The notes: generated by a model not told the origin, from the sequence alone. A stretch of 45,229 nucleotides of DNA from Nitrospirota bacterium (GCA_029864405.1 JAOTTP010000017.1:1-45229); one strand, 5' to 3'. Shown: positions 1 through 10,164, numbered from the stretch's first letter. Program-made: numbers and translations.

Positions 1-1
1 G

Positions 2-709
2 ATGGATTGCCAAATGCCCGAAATGGATGGATATGAGGCCACCCGCTCGATCCGTGAGAAGGAAGCAAAAGAACAAAAAAGTAAGGCGTTAATAGATCCA
101 AAGCCATGTGCATCCAAATCCCTCCTCCCGATTCCTGATTCGTTTCTTTCCATTCCCCAACACATACCCATCATTGCCCTCACCGCCAATACCATGCAGG
201 GGGACCGGGCCAAGTGTTTGCAATCAGGAATGGATGACTACCTCAGCAAGCCTATTCGCCCCGACGAACTGACCCGCCTATTGGCCAAATGGCTGCCTCA
301 GCAGGTCCACGATACACAAATTCCAGACGATGGCCCCTACCCCCCTCCTCCCGAATCAACAAGACAACCTGCAGTCAACACCCGGACATTAAAAGAACTC
401 GAAGAACTTGGAGGACGGGCGTTTCTGAAGTCCATGATTCAGAAATTTATAGAGGATGCCCTTCAATGCGTCACCAAAATCGAGGAAGCGGTGGACACCC
501 AAAACCTGATTCAAATGCACGAGGCTGCGCATGGCCTGAAAGGGATTGCCCGAAATATGGGAGCAGATTCGTTGGCCCACATAGCCGTCCTTATTGATGC
601 CACCTGCAAGGCCGGAGAGGCGGCCGCTCTGTCCGACTGGGAACCCCAACTTCAAGACGCTTTTCAACAAACCCGGCAAGAACTCGAGGGTGTCCTAAGG
701 AACACATAA
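2..709 (+). CDS. Hybrid sensor kinase, C-terminal part (REC-HPt), cut by window edge
   Basis: Only the last 235 residues are in the window; the gene runs off the left edge and the first visible ATG is internal. The fragment opens at the phosphoacceptor strand of a receiver domain ([15 protein letters not shown], acceptor Asp at visible residue 2), continues through the IPIIALTAN and SKPI (conserved Lys) motifs to about residue 100, then a proline-rich linker, then an HPt domain (about 125-230) with the phosphohistidine at H177 in AHGLKG. It is therefore the end of a multistep phosphorelay kinase, a paralogue of the complete kinase ending at 6697. The loop between receiver helix 3 and strand 4 is enlarged by about 30 residues (about 20-54), the same place where the paralogue carries a palindromic insertion. 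The stop is TAA at 707-709; no terminator is evident downstream. Confidence 0.9.
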   Translation: MDCQMPEMDGYEATRSIREKEAKEQKSKALIDPKPCASKSLLPIPDSFLSIPQHIPIIALTANTMQGDRAKCLQSGMDDYLSKPIRPDELTRLLAKWLPQQVHDTQIPDDGPYPPPPESTRQPAVNTRTLKELEELGGRAFLKSMIQKFIEDALQCVTKIEEAVDTQNLIQMHEAAHGLKGIARNMGADSLAHIAVLIDATCKAGEAAALSDWEPQLQDAFQQTRQELEGVLRNT

Positions 710-966
710 GGAGGGAAGATCCAGAACCGGAGATGCCTCTTTTTCATACTCTTTTCTCGACATTCAAGTCCGTGCTCGTTGGCCCAATCTCTTCGCATCC
801 TCTCCCCTTTTAATTTTCTGCATTAAGAATCAACCTTCCAGAACCGAACAGTAGTAAGAACAACGCTGCCATTTCCTTTGCTAGGCCCCCTTCCCTATTG
901 GCTCTTCCGGGCACAAGGAAACGGTTAATAGGTGGTGGAGATTTTCGTTTCACAATGGAGAGTTTC

Positions 967-2979
967 ATGGTGAGTTTTGGACATTATCTACGTTCCCTGT
1001 TTTTGATCAGGGGCGTTCGCTCTTCTCACTGGGTATTAATGGGGATGTTGGGAGCCTGTTTGGGAGGCCCGGCTTATGCGGATTCTCCCATGCCCCAGAT
1101 GGAAATGGATCTCACCCAACTCAGCCTGGAAGAACTGATGTCGGTAGAAGTGACATCGGTGTCCAAAAAGAAACAAAAATTATCGGAGTCGGCTGCAGCG
1201 ATATATGTCATTACCCAAGAGGATATTCGAAGGTCCGGTGTGACCAGCATCCCTGAAGCCTTACGGATGGCCCCCGGTATTCAGGTCGCTCGCATCAACA
1301 ATAATCAATGGGCCGTCAGTGCGCGCGGGTTCAATGATCGATTTTCTAATAAATTGCTGGTCTTGATTGATGGACGCCCCATCTACAATCCCTTGTTTGC
1401 GGGGGTCACGTGGGAAGTTCAGGACACCATCCTGGAAGACATCGAACGCATCGAGGTGATTCGAGGGCCAGGAGGCACCTTGTGGGGCGTGAATGCCGTC
1501 AATGGCGTCATTAATATCATTACCAAACACTCACAAGATACTCAGGGTGTCCTGGCCAGCGGAATTGCGGGAAGTGAAGAAGGCATTGTCTCGATCCGTC
1601 ATGGAGGCAAAACGGGAGAAGACCTCCAATACCGCCTTTTCACGAAATATTTCAATCGAGATACCAGTTTCCATTCCGGTGGCGCTCACGACGACACCAG
1701 GATGTTCAGGAGCGGATTTCGTACCGATTGGAAGGCAAGCTCTTCTGACACCGTCATGGCCCAGGGAGAATTTTATACTGGGGATGGAGGCCAACAAAAT
1801 TCAGTTGCCACAAGCAATGGATTTCCGTTCGGGTTCACCACCGTCAATGAAGACGTCGAAATGAGTGGAGGGCATTTTCTGGGTCGATGGGACCATCAAT
1901 TTTCTCAGCAATCGGATATGGCACTTCAATTGTATTACGACCGATTTACCCGACACGAGGCAGCTCTCAAGACGACCATAGATACTTTTGATATAGATTT
2001 CCAACATCGTTTTGCTCTTTTTCCTCAACAAGAAGTCCTCTGGGGCTTTGAATATCGCTTTTGGATGGATGATCTGCAAAACAATCCCACCACTTCCGCT
2101 TTTGCCGATTCCCGTTCTTTCAGTCTCATCAGCGGATTCTTGCAGGATGAACTCACTCTGATCCCCGACACCTTGACTCTTACGGTCGGCTCGAAATTCA
2201 CCCATAACGATTTTACCGGATTTGAATATCAACCCAGTGGAAGAATGTTATGGATACCTGCAGAAGGCCACAGCCTGTGGGGAGCTGTTTCTCGTAGCGT
2301 TCGCATTCCCTCACGTTTCGAAGATAACGCCCAACTCAATCTTCCAGCCAGTTCTACCGTCCCCGTTCCATCAACTATCCGAGGAAATCAGCAACTGAAA
2401 AGTGAAGAATTATTGGCCTTCGAATTGGGCTATCGATTGAGCGCACTGGAACAGGTGTCTTTTGATATTACGGGGTTTTATAACCAATACAATCATATCA
2501 GAGGATCTCAAACGGTAAACCTGTTTCCACCGCTTGTGCAGGTCATCAATCAACTGGACGTCCAAACGATTGGAGTGGAACTGGCCAGTGACATTCAATT
2601 ACTTGACCGGTGGCGAATTCGTGGAGCCTATTCTTATATCAATATTGATGTAGACGGACCGGCCAACCCTGCCCTCAATACCACAGGAAGAGCCACCCCC
2701 AAACATCAGGGCTCCATTCGTTCTCTTCTCTCCTTACCCTACAATCTAGAATTCGATTCTTGGTTGCGGGTCATAGACAACCTTGGAGTGCGATCCATTC
2801 CGGGCTATGTCGAATTGGATCTCCGTCTAGGATGGAAGCCGATTCCTCAAATGGATATTTCAGTGGTCGGACAAAACCTTTTAGACAATCATCACCCGGA
2901 ACTGTTCTCATCATTTTTAGCCACCCAACCGACTGAGGTGCAACGGAGCGTGTACGGAAAAATCACTTGGAAATTTTAG
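967..2979 (+). CDS. TonB-dependent outer-membrane receptor
   Basis: A 670-residue outer-membrane beta-barrel receptor for TonB-energised uptake of a ligand that the sequence does not reveal. An N-terminal signal peptide ends at AYA (about residue 38). The plug domain follows (about 60-170; motifs AAIYVITQEDIRRSG, SARGFNDRFSNKLLVLIDG and IEVIRGPGGTLWGVNAVNG), then the barrel, which ends in an aromatic residue (KITWKF), as outer-membrane barrels do. I chose ATG 967 because GGAGAG lies 5 nt upstream; ATG 955 and a TTG at 898 are in-frame alternatives. A gene for a YfiR-like periplasmic protein follows after 26 nt, and then a CHASE8 hybrid kinase, suggesting one transcription unit in which receptor state may be sensed. 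The substrate cannot be told from sequence. Confidence 0.9.
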   Translation: MVSFGHYLRSLFLIRGVRSSHWVLMGMLGACLGGPAYADSPMPQMEMDLTQLSLEELMSVEVTSVSKKKQKLSESAAAIYVITQEDIRRSGVTSIPEALRMAPGIQVARINNNQWAVSARGFNDRFSNKLLVLIDGRPIYNPLFAGVTWEVQDTILEDIERIEVIRGPGGTLWGVNAVNGVINIITKHSQDTQGVLASGIAGSEEGIVSIRHGGKTGEDLQYRLFTKYFNRDTSFHSGGAHDDTRMFRSGFRTDWKASSSDTVMAQGEFYTGDGGQQNSVATSNGFPFGFTTVNEDVEMSGGHFLGRWDHQFSQQSDMALQLYYDRFTRHEAALKTTIDTFDIDFQHRFALFPQQEVLWGFEYRFWMDDLQNNPTTSAFADSRSFSLISGFLQDELTLIPDTLTLTVGSKFTHNDFTGFEYQPSGRMLWIPAEGHSLWGAVSRSVRIPSRFEDNAQLNLPASSTVPVPSTIRGNQQLKSEELLAFELGYRLSALEQVSFDITGFYNQYNHIRGSQTVNLFPPLVQVINQLDVQTIGVELASDIQLLDRWRIRGAYSYINIDVDGPANPALNTTGRATPKHQGSIRSLLSLPYNLEFDSWLRVIDNLGVRSIPGYVELDLRLGWKPIPQMDISVVGQNLLDNHHPELFSSFLATQPTEVQRSVYGKITWKF

Positions 2980-3005
2980 CCCCATAACCTCCCCTGGTCG
3001 GCCGA

Positions 3006-3617
3006 ATGATTATCCTGATAGCCATCGCCCAGGTCTTTTTTCACAAGGCCGTACACGTAGTCAACCAACAAGCCTTCTCACGGGAATGGAAATGCGCCTT
3101 CCTCTTGGTGATGACCCTGGCATTCGGCCATCCCAACCTCAGCCAAGCAGACAGTCCCGGTGAATACCAGGTCAAAGCCGCCTTCCTGTATCACTTTACA
3201 CAATTTATTGAGTGGCCTCAGTCACACTTCACACCGGACGATGGTCCGTTGCAACTTTGTGTGGTGGAACCAGATCCCTTCGGGTCCATCCTGGATACGA
3301 TGTTGAACGGAAAGTCAGTAGGAGCCCACGGCTTTCTCATCAAACACAATCCTTCCACGAGTGAACTCGGCCACTGTCATGTCCTGTTCCTCCCGAAAGC
3401 GCATGGTTCTCTCAAAGCGACGTTGCGTGCATCATTTGCTCACACCAATGTTTTAACAGTTGGGGAGGACGAGAGTTTTTTGGAAGAAGGCGGGATGATT
3501 CAGTTCTTTTTTGAGAATCAAAAAATCCGCTTTGCGATTAACTCTGAAGCGGTCAAACTGACCCAGTTAAAAGTGAGCGCCAAACTCTTGCGACTTGCCA
3601 AAATCGTGAATCCATGA
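3006..3617 (+). CDS. YfiR-like periplasmic protein (DUF4154)
   Basis: A 203-residue protein with the YfiR/DUF4154 core from about residue 55 to the end: [19 protein letters not shown], the [11 protein letters not shown] strand, [10 protein letters not shown] and the closing [21 protein letters not shown] hydrophobic stretch ([12 protein letters not shown]) before QADS looks like a signal peptide, so the protein is probably periplasmic; the true start may lie downstream of ATG 3006, since about 27 residues precede the hydrophobic core. In Pseudomonas, YfiR restrains YfiN, a CHASE8-HAMP-GGDEF diguanylate cyclase. Here the next gene, overlapping by ATGA at 3614-3617, carries a CHASE8-like sensor on a histidine kinase, so the same periplasmic switch may act on a phosphorelay (inference). 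Confidence 0.85.
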   Translation: MIILIAIAQVFFHKAVHVVNQQAFSREWKCAFLLVMTLAFGHPNLSQADSPGEYQVKAAFLYHFTQFIEWPQSHFTPDDGPLQLCVVEPDPFGSILDTMLNGKSVGAHGFLIKHNPSTSELGHCHVLFLPKAHGSLKATLRASFAHTNVLTVGEDESFLEEGGMIQFFFENQKIRFAINSEAVKLTQLKVSAKLLRLAKIVNP

Positions 3618-6600
3618 GGCCCATGTCACCTTCATCCCTTCTCAGCAGCTTTCAGCGAGCCTCGCTCAAAGCGAAGCTTCTGGTCTTTCTGATGGTGACT
3701 TCCACCATCAGCCTGACAGTCGCTGGTTCCGCATTCGTGCTCAATGACCTGTTGACCTTCCGGGATGACGTCGTACAAGGGCTGATCACTCAAGCCAATT
3801 TGGTCGGGCAAAACAGCGCAGCCGCGCTGGCCTTCAACGATCCACAGGTCGCCACAGAAACCCTGGAGGCCTTCCGCCATCAACCTGACATTGAACAGGC
3901 CGTGCTCTTTACCAAAGAGGGGATGGCATTGGCCCAGTATGGATCGGGCTCGCCACCTCGTCTTCCTCATGCCACACCCATCCAGGCGTTTCAAGTACGG
4001 GACTCTTGGGAATCGATCGAAGTGTTCAATGCCGTGTCTTTGGGACAGGATGTCATGGGAACATTATATGTTCGATCCAACATGCATGCGGTGCACACGC
4101 GGCTTACGGACATGCTGAACACCTCCATTCTTGTGGTCACACTCACTCTCCTCGTCGCCTGGCTTATTTCTTCACGGCTCCAAGCGATCATTTCCACCCC
4201 GTTGATCAATTTGACCACTATTGCCCGCCGTATCACTCAGGACAAGGATTATTCATTACGCGCGCCAGCTCACTATCCCGATGAAATTGGATCCCTCATC
4301 GATGGGTTCAACTCCATGCTGCAGCAAATCCAAGAACGGGACGCGGAACTGGCACAACACCGTAATCATCTGACAGAACTCGTCGCCGTGCAGACCAGAC
4401 AACTTACAGAAACCAATGCCCGTCTTCAGCAGGAGATCACCGAACGTACCACCGTCGCCCAACAATTATTAGCCACGACGACCGACTTGGAAGAGAATAA
4501 TCGTGAATTAGCGATTTCCCGTGATGACGCCCTGCAGGCCGCTAAAGCCAAGTCAGAATTTTTAGCCACCATGAGCCACGAAATTCGGACCCCCATGAAT
4601 GGGATCTTGGGCATGACCGGTCTCTTGCTTGATACGTCCCTGACAAAGGAGCAACGGTATTTTGCCGAAACCGTGACCCATTCCGCGGACGCCCTCCTCA
4701 CTATTTTGAATGACATTCTCGATTTCTCGAAAATGGAAGCCGGAAAGCTGGAACTGGAATCCATCGATTTCAATTTGGCCAGTACGTTGGAAGATACGTT
4801 GGATCTGATGGCCGAACGAGCCTCTCACAAGTCGGTGGAATTAACCGGGTTGGTGTTCCCGGATGTCCCAACTCAGCTCAAAGGCGATCCAGGTCGGATC
4901 CGCCAAATTCTCTTGAATTTAATCGGCAATGCGATCAAGTTTACAGAACGAGGAGATGTCAGTGTTCAAGTCTTATATCTCGACGCCTCAGAATCTCACG
5001 TGGAACTCCGATTTCATGTCTGGGATACCGGAATTGGGATTGCGCCGAAAGTTCAGCAGAGACTGTTTCAGTCCTTCACCCAAGCCGATAGCTCCACCAC
5101 CCGACAATACGGAGGAACCGGGCTGGGGTTGGCGATTTGCAAACAACTGGTGGACCTGATGGAAGGCGAAATCGGCGTTGAGAGTCAACAAGGTGAATGG
5201 AGTTTATTCTGGTTTACCCTGAAACTAGCCAAGCAGAGCATGGGGACAAAAACCGAATGGCTCCCCCGCCCTGACCTTCGAGATCTTCGTGTGTTAATTG
5301 TCGACGATAACCCTACGAATATCTTTCTGCTTCAATCCTATGCCCATAGCTGGGGAATGGTAGAATCCGCCACTCAAAACCCGCATCAAGCCCTCACCAT
5401 GCTCCAGGATGCTGTCAAACTTGGACGTCCGTATGACTTGGCTATCCTGGATTATGACCTTCCTGAACTGAATGGCCTGATGTTAGGAAATGTCATTAAG
5501 CAGGACCTCACGCTACATGCAACCAAACTCATTCTTCTGACTTCGGTGGGACGTCGAGGAGAAGCTGGTGCCGCCCATCAGGTAGGAATTGACGCCTATC
5601 TCACCAAACCCATTCGAAAAATCCACCTTCATGACGGGTTAGCCACGGTGATGGGATACTGTGTGACGGAAGGCTCGGACCAACCTCGCCCATTAGTGAC
5701 TCGGCATACTCTTCATGAAACACAACGTCACACCCGCACCAAAATTTTAGTCGCTGACGACCATGCCATTAACCAACAACTCATCGTCTTGCTTTTGGAC
5801 CGTTTGGGCTACTCCTCAGATGTGGTCGTTAACGGCCAGGAAGCCGTTGAGGCCGTGGCATCCGGTTCGTATGCTCTCGTGCTCATGGACTGCCAAATGC
5901 CCGTGATGGATGGATTTGAGGCGACACAACAGATTCGTGACGCAGAAAGCCTCCGGAGTAAGGAGTTGGGAGTGAGGAGTGAGGAGCAAAAGACAGATCT
6001 TTCTGAAACCCCTGACGCCTTACGCCTCACTCCTCACAGCCCGTCCCGAATTCCCATCATCGCGCTGACCGCCAATGCCATGCCTGGTGATCGAGAAAAT
6101 TGTTTGCATGCTGGCATGGATGATTATCTCACGAAGCCGATTAAACTTGAGAGTCTGGCTGCGGTATTACAACAATGGCTTCCCGTTCAGGAATCAGACC
6201 ATGCAGCGCCCTCTCCATCCGATTCTCATTCATCATCGTCGACCGACTCTGAACTCGCCAACCCACATGTCGTAGCACAAGTGGATCTCTCGCGAGAGAT
6301 CTATAACATTGCTCTCAAAAACGATCAGGCTCCCATTGATTCACAAAAACTACTCGAATGGCTGGAAATGGGTGGAGAAGAATTTTTAACGCGCATGCTC
6401 ACCCAATTTGTTCAAGATGCCTCGGCCTGCATCGATCACGTGCTTCATGCCTGGGAACAGAACAACATGGAAGCCCTCGCTAATGCCAGCCATGGCCTCA
6501 AAGGTATTTGTGCCAATATGGGAGCCATGCATCTTCATGAACTGGCCCGGAAAGCTGAACAGGCCGGACAGACGGGGCTCCTTCAAGACTTGGAGGACCT

Positions 6601-6697
6601 AACCCGCCAGATGTCTCTGGAGTTAGATCGAGTCCAAGAAGCAATAGCCACGAATGGAATCACGGAGAAATCCAAACACCCCGGGGATCCGCGATGA
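3614..6697 (+). CDS. CHASE8-type hybrid sensor histidine kinase (HK-REC-REC-HPt)
   Basis: A 1027-residue inner-membrane phosphorelay kinase. In order: TM1 (about 20-45); a periplasmic CHASE8-like domain (about 45-160; [18 protein letters not shown]); TM2 (about 168-187); HAMP (to about 240); a coiled coil; HisKA with phospho-His H322 in [10 protein letters not shown]; the HATPase domain ([24 protein letters not shown], to about 540); receiver 1 (about 558-682, acceptor D613 in ILDYDLP); receiver 2 (about 709-858, acceptor D759 in VLMDCQMP); and HPt (about 905-1010, H960 in ASHGLKG). The start overlaps the yfiR-like stop by 4 nt, implying translational coupling. Receiver 2 carries an in-frame insertion of about 32 residues (781-812) made by a DNA inverted repeat. 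The likely downstream target is the REC-HD-GYP protein at 6924, though no pairing can be proven here. Confidence 0.93.
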   Translation: MRPMSPSSLLSSFQRASLKAKLLVFLMVTSTISLTVAGSAFVLNDLLTFRDDVVQGLITQANLVGQNSAAALAFNDPQVATETLEAFRHQPDIEQAVLFTKEGMALAQYGSGSPPRLPHATPIQAFQVRDSWESIEVFNAVSLGQDVMGTLYVRSNMHAVHTRLTDMLNTSILVVTLTLLVAWLISSRLQAIISTPLINLTTIARRITQDKDYSLRAPAHYPDEIGSLIDGFNSMLQQIQERDAELAQHRNHLTELVAVQTRQLTETNARLQQEITERTTVAQQLLATTTDLEENNRELAISRDDALQAAKAKSEFLATMSHEIRTPMNGILGMTGLLLDTSLTKEQRYFAETVTHSADALLTILNDILDFSKMEAGKLELESIDFNLASTLEDTLDLMAERASHKSVELTGLVFPDVPTQLKGDPGRIRQILLNLIGNAIKFTERGDVSVQVLYLDASESHVELRFHVWDTGIGIAPKVQQRLFQSFTQADSSTTRQYGGTGLGLAICKQLVDLMEGEIGVESQQGEWSLFWFTLKLAKQSMGTKTEWLPRPDLRDLRVLIVDDNPTNIFLLQSYAHSWGMVESATQNPHQALTMLQDAVKLGRPYDLAILDYDLPELNGLMLGNVIKQDLTLHATKLILLTSVGRRGEAGAAHQVGIDAYLTKPIRKIHLHDGLATVMGYCVTEGSDQPRPLVTRHTLHETQRHTRTKILVADDHAINQQLIVLLLDRLGYSSDVVVNGQEAVEAVASGSYALVLMDCQMPVMDGFEATQQIRDAESLRSKELGVRSEEQKTDLSETPDALRLTPHSPSRIPIIALTANAMPGDRENCLHAGMDDYLTKPIKLESLAAVLQQWLPVQESDHAAPSPSDSHSSSSTDSELANPHVVAQVDLSREIYNIALKNDQAPIDSQKLLEWLEMGGEEFLTRMLTQFVQDASACIDHVLHAWEQNNMEALANASHGLKGICANMGAMHLHELARKAEQAGQTGLLQDLEDLTRQMSLELDRVQEAIATNGITEKSKHPGDPR
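5972..6037. repeat. In-frame palindromic insertion inside receiver domain 2
   Basis: Perfect 13-nt inverted arms, GTGAGGAGTGAGG (5972-5984) and CCTCACTCCTCAC (6025-6037), are separated by 40 nt, and the 5' arm is preceded by related GGAGT-type repeats from 5955. Together they encode an arginine/glutamate- then proline/histidine-rich loop (781-812) between receiver helix 3 and strand 4. Both arms are read in frame, so the kinase stays intact. It resembles a short interspersed palindromic element tolerated at a surface loop; whether copies exist elsewhere in the genome cannot be seen here. Confidence 0.75.
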
Positions 6698-6923
6698 CGA
6701 CTGAGGAGGGAACCCTATCGATTCCCGAGTGTGACAGGCTTTTCGCCATACCACGCACCATTGCACAGCACACTTCATTTGAAACCACAATGAAAAGACG
6801 TATCAAGTTCCACTGATTTCTAGCCGACACAAACAAATGACACAGACCATTTCCAGGGTGGCAAAATCACACGGGAATCGATACAACGACTAACCACTCT
6901 CAACTGCCTCGATAAAGACTTCA

Positions 6924-8027
6924 ATGATTTCTCAACAACAATGCCAAAATGCCAGTATTTTGATCGTTGATGATCAAATGACCAATATCATGCTCTTGGA
7001 GAGCATTTTACAAAACGCCGGGTACACCCAAGTCCATTCCACCCAAGATCCCACTCAGGTGTTGCCTCTGTTTAAAGAGCTGGATCCAGATCTGATTTGC
7101 CTTGATATCCGCATGCCTGAACTCAACGGCTTTCAGGTGATGGGACAACTCAAAATCATTCACAAGCACGCGTTTCTTCCGATTTTGGTCCTCACGTCAG
7201 AAGAGGACCGTGAAACCCGCCTCCGCGCATTAGAATCGGGCGCCAAAGACTTCCTGCATAAACCATTCGACAAGGTGGAAGTGTTAATGCGAATCCGCAA
7301 TTTATTGGAAGCCAGTCTTCTCAACAAGACGGTGTCCCAGCAAAAGGCTTCCCTGGAGGAAACCGTCCGGATCCGTACACAAGAACTCAGAGAGACCCAA
7401 CTAGAAATTGTACACCGCCTTGCCCGTGCAGCTGAACATCGAGACAATGAAACAGGGGCGCATATCATCCGAATGGCTCACTTTGCCGTGGTCTTAGGAC
7501 GCGCTGCCGGCATGACAGAAGAAGAGTGCGATGTACTCTTTCACGCGACCCCCATGCATGACGTCGGGAAATTGGGGATTCCGGACCGGATACTCTTGAA
7601 ACCCGGAAAATTAGATCCCGAAGAATTTGAAATCATGAAACAACATACCGTCATCGGCGCCCAACTCCTCTCCAACAGCCACTCTCCCGTCCTACAAATG
7701 GGTGAAGTGATCGCCCTCACTCACCACGAAAAATGGGATGGTTCGGGCTATCCAAATCGCCTTACTGGAGAGGATATTCCGTTAGTCGGCCGAATTTGCG
7801 CCATCACCGATGTCTTTGATGCGCTCTCATCCAAACGGTGCTATAAAGACGCCTGGCCCCTGGATAAAACCCTCAAGGAATTGCACTCCCTGGCGGGGAA
7901 ACAGTTCGATCCCCATCTGTTAGACTTGTTTAATGAACTCCTGCCTGTGATCACCGACATCCAGCGAACCCACACGGATATAGAGATTCCCAAATTCGAC
8001 CTCCTGGAATCCAACTATCACGCCTAA
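6924..8027 (+). CDS. Response regulator with HD-GYP domain (c-di-GMP phosphodiesterase)
   Basis: A 367-residue RpfG-like cytoplasmic protein. The receiver domain spans about 11-130, with ILIVDDQ, acceptor D61 in CLDIRMPELNG, the LTSEED strand and the Lys of HKPFD. A coiled linker follows, then the HD-GYP domain (about 165-345) with MHDVGKLGIP (H212/D213), the tandem His of THHEKWDGSGYP (GYP 275-277) and DVFDALSSKRCYK. All metal-binding and GYP motifs are canonical, so c-di-GMP hydrolysis to pGpG/GMP, gated by phosphorylation, is the expected activity. It lies 226 nt after the hybrid kinase on the same strand and is a plausible relay output for it. I see no strong Shine-Dalgarno before ATG 6924; the receiver begins 10 residues in, which supports this start. 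Confidence 0.92.
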   Translation: MISQQQCQNASILIVDDQMTNIMLLESILQNAGYTQVHSTQDPTQVLPLFKELDPDLICLDIRMPELNGFQVMGQLKIIHKHAFLPILVLTSEEDRETRLRALESGAKDFLHKPFDKVEVLMRIRNLLEASLLNKTVSQQKASLEETVRIRTQELRETQLEIVHRLARAAEHRDNETGAHIIRMAHFAVVLGRAAGMTEEECDVLFHATPMHDVGKLGIPDRILLKPGKLDPEEFEIMKQHTVIGAQLLSNSHSPVLQMGEVIALTHHEKWDGSGYPNRLTGEDIPLVGRICAITDVFDALSSKRCYKDAWPLDKTLKELHSLAGKQFDPHLLDLFNELLPVITDIQRTHTDIEIPKFDLLESNYHA

Positions 8028-8104
8028 GCAACTCGCTCCCACCATTTGGGCTCAGTACATCCGTTTCGTCCCTCTCTCCCTCATTCACGGACTTGGCTCC
8101 TTTC

Positions 8105-8269
8105 ATGTCACTACGCTTACTTCTCGCCCCGGCATCTGCCGTTCAGAGTGCGTCCCGTTCATTGCGTATCCAGATAGACCAAGATGATCAATACGATTTC
8201 ATCCTCTTCCGCGACTCCTATGGCCCCATGCGTATTGCCCACGAGTCTGATTGGTGTGTGTGGATGTAA
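8105..8269 (+). CDS. Possible 54-residue hypothetical protein
   Basis: An ATG-to-TAA frame of 54 codons. The C-terminal half (IQIDQDDQYDFILFRDSYG, then HESDWCVWM) has a protein-like mix of acidic and aromatic residues, but there is no convincing ribosome site upstream (only TTGGCTCC before the ATG) and I recognise no family. It could be a small gene, the relic of a larger one, or chance. Confidence 0.25.
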   Translation: MSLRLLLAPASAVQSASRSLRIQIDQDDQYDFILFRDSYGPMRIAHESDWCVWM

Positions 8270-8578
8270 TGCCCCCTTGGGATAGGGCGAGAGGAGTTCC
8301 CTGTCTCAAAGTCCCTAGGGACCGCTGTCACGTTCGACACTCACACTTAAGAAAGCTTTGCTTTGCCCCACCAGAATCCGACACTTTACTGAGGATTCTG
8401 TTCCAGGTACGTTGGAGATCAACCCTCTTGCATCTCTCTAGGGAAATCGTTTACTAGTCCCACCCCGTCTCCCACGCTGACTCACTCACCATCTTCGATT
8501 GCACGCCATTTTCATCTCTTTTCTACTCTTTTTGCGAATTTCCCCTTAATTTTTGGCTCGTTCCTTCCGACAAAGTCA

Positions 8579-8610
8579 GTGGGCAAAACTTTTGTAGGAA
8601 AACTGCCCAC
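8579..8610. promoter_or_regulatory. Hairpin upstream of the DUF3391-HD-GYP gene
   Basis: Perfect 7-nt arms GTGGGCA (8579-8585) and TGCCCAC (8604-8610) enclose an 18-nt A/T-rich loop. It sits about 110 nt before ATG 8720 and has no following U-run, so it is not a standard terminator. It could be a leader structure or an operator; function unknown. Confidence 0.35.
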
Positions 8611-8719
8611 AACGGGGCAGACAACCCGCACATTCTTTTCCCCATGACCACACACAACAACAGGACTCAATCGTCAGACGAGCCCAATACATGACTAATG
8701 ACTGAAATCGTGAGCTAAC

Positions 8720-10096
8720 ATGCCCTTCGTTCCACTTCATGCAACTGCTCTACGACTGGGATTGTACATCAAGATTGAGGGATCCTGGTTCAGTCATCCT
8801 TTCCCAACCAATTCATTCAAAATCGAATCGGCGAAAGACCTCGAAACACTTCAGGGACTCACGAAGGTCAAGTTGTTTTTTGACCCCGATCGTTCCGACC
8901 CCGAATGGGATCAATCGGAACCGACAGAAAAACCTATCCATAAAGCGGCCGTAGACCCTGCAGCCCCCCCACAAGACCCCTCGGGTGAATCTGTCCCCTC
9001 GGCACCCGCTTCACCAGAGCAAGAGGATTCCCCTGAAGATCTCATTCAACGAAAAATTGACCAGAATCAAGACTTCCAGGCCTACCAGGAACATTTAAAA
9101 CAAGTTGGCAGCCAATTCCAGGAGGTGGTGCTGGAAGGCAAACAGGTCATGCAAGATGTGATCTCTGGCCGACCTCGCGGACTTCGTACGGCTCAGAAAA
9201 TTGTTGGAGACCTCTATGAGATTCTCGACGTCGCTGACAACTCACGAGCACTGCTGAACCTCATCGGCTCAAATGAAACCAACGAGGAATTTTTTCTTCA
9301 CGCACTCAATGTCTGTTCATTATCTCTGATGATCGGACAGGACTTAAAATTCTCACGGGAAGCGACTGAAAAGCTGGCTCTCGGGGCCCTGTTTCACGAT
9401 GTCGGCGAACTGAAATTTCCGGCAGAGCAATTATTACGAAAAGGGTCCATGACTGCTTCCGAGCGTAAACACTTTTTAAGTATTCATCCGAAATTCGGGG
9501 TAGAGATGGTCGACAAACTTCCCAACTTTCCCTATGAAGCCATTGAGGTGATTCGCCAACATCATGAACGCCTCAATGGGTCAGGATTTCCAACAGGGAA
9601 AAAAGACGACCAAATCAGCAAGTTTGCCAAAATTGTCATGGTGGTGGATGAGTATGACGAACTGTGCCATCAGCCAAATCCCACCAAATCTCTTATTCCC
9701 TCAGAGGCTCTCTCCTATTTATATGTGAAATGTCGACACACGTTATGGCATGACGCGATAGTCTCGTTGATCAAACAGTTGGGAGTCTATCCTCCAGGCT
9801 CACTGGTCAACTTGAGTAATCAGAAAATCGGCATCGTGACCAGCGTGAATCTGGCTAACCGGCTCCGGCCGATTGTCCTCATCTATGATGAATTCGCCTC
9901 TCCCGATGAGCTAATTGTCCTGAACCTGGCAAAAGAGGATGAAGATCTCAGTATTGTCAGTGCCATTCGACCGGTTGATCTTTCTCCCAAAATCAGAGAA
10001 TGCCTCAACCCTCGTCGAATCATCAGTTACTTTCCTTCTGCCTCTCCCGCAGAATCCGGAGTCGGAGCTCTGCACACTCTGGCCGGATCCACATAA
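8720..10096 (+). CDS. DUF3391-HD-GYP protein with altered catalytic motifs
   Basis: 458 residues. The N-terminus (about 1-60; VPLHATALRLGLYI, then GSWFSHPF) matches DUF3391, a domain often fused to HD-GYP. A proline- and acid-rich linker (about 60-105) and a helical segment precede the HD-GYP core (about 180-320). The core has LFHDVGELKFP (H226/D227) and HHERLNGSGFP (281-291). Against the canonical HDIGK...HHExxDGxGYP it has Glu for the Lys after HDVG, Asn for the Asp before GxG, and GFP for GYP. The HD metal pair and the His pair remain. It could be a slow or specialised c-di-GMP/cGAMP phosphodiesterase or a binding protein. A further domain of about 100 residues (355-458) follows. The ribosome site is weak; the start is supported by DUF3391 beginning at once. 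Confidence 0.88.
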   Translation: MPFVPLHATALRLGLYIKIEGSWFSHPFPTNSFKIESAKDLETLQGLTKVKLFFDPDRSDPEWDQSEPTEKPIHKAAVDPAAPPQDPSGESVPSAPASPEQEDSPEDLIQRKIDQNQDFQAYQEHLKQVGSQFQEVVLEGKQVMQDVISGRPRGLRTAQKIVGDLYEILDVADNSRALLNLIGSNETNEEFFLHALNVCSLSLMIGQDLKFSREATEKLALGALFHDVGELKFPAEQLLRKGSMTASERKHFLSIHPKFGVEMVDKLPNFPYEAIEVIRQHHERLNGSGFPTGKKDDQISKFAKIVMVVDEYDELCHQPNPTKSLIPSEALSYLYVKCRHTLWHDAIVSLIKQLGVYPPGSLVNLSNQKIGIVTSVNLANRLRPIVLIYDEFASPDELIVLNLAKEDEDLSIVSAIRPVDLSPKIRECLNPRRIISYFPSASPAESGVGALHTLAGST

Positions 10097-10164
10097 TCGC
10101 TCCAGAGGAAGGCATCCCTAGACCGTCCTCACTCACAAAACTTGGCCTTGCGATACAAGGAGAC

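Larger units (their letters stand above)
8028..8719. other. 692-nt stretch without a firm gene
   Basis: It lies between the two HD-GYP genes. It holds one weak short reading frame (8105-8269), a perfect 12-nt palindrome GTCCCTAGGGAC at 8311-8322, and a hairpin at 8579-8610 about 110 nt before the next gene. T-rich tracts occur at about 8510-8560. I find no match to the c-di-GMP riboswitch consensus I know, and no tRNA. Confidence 0.6.
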
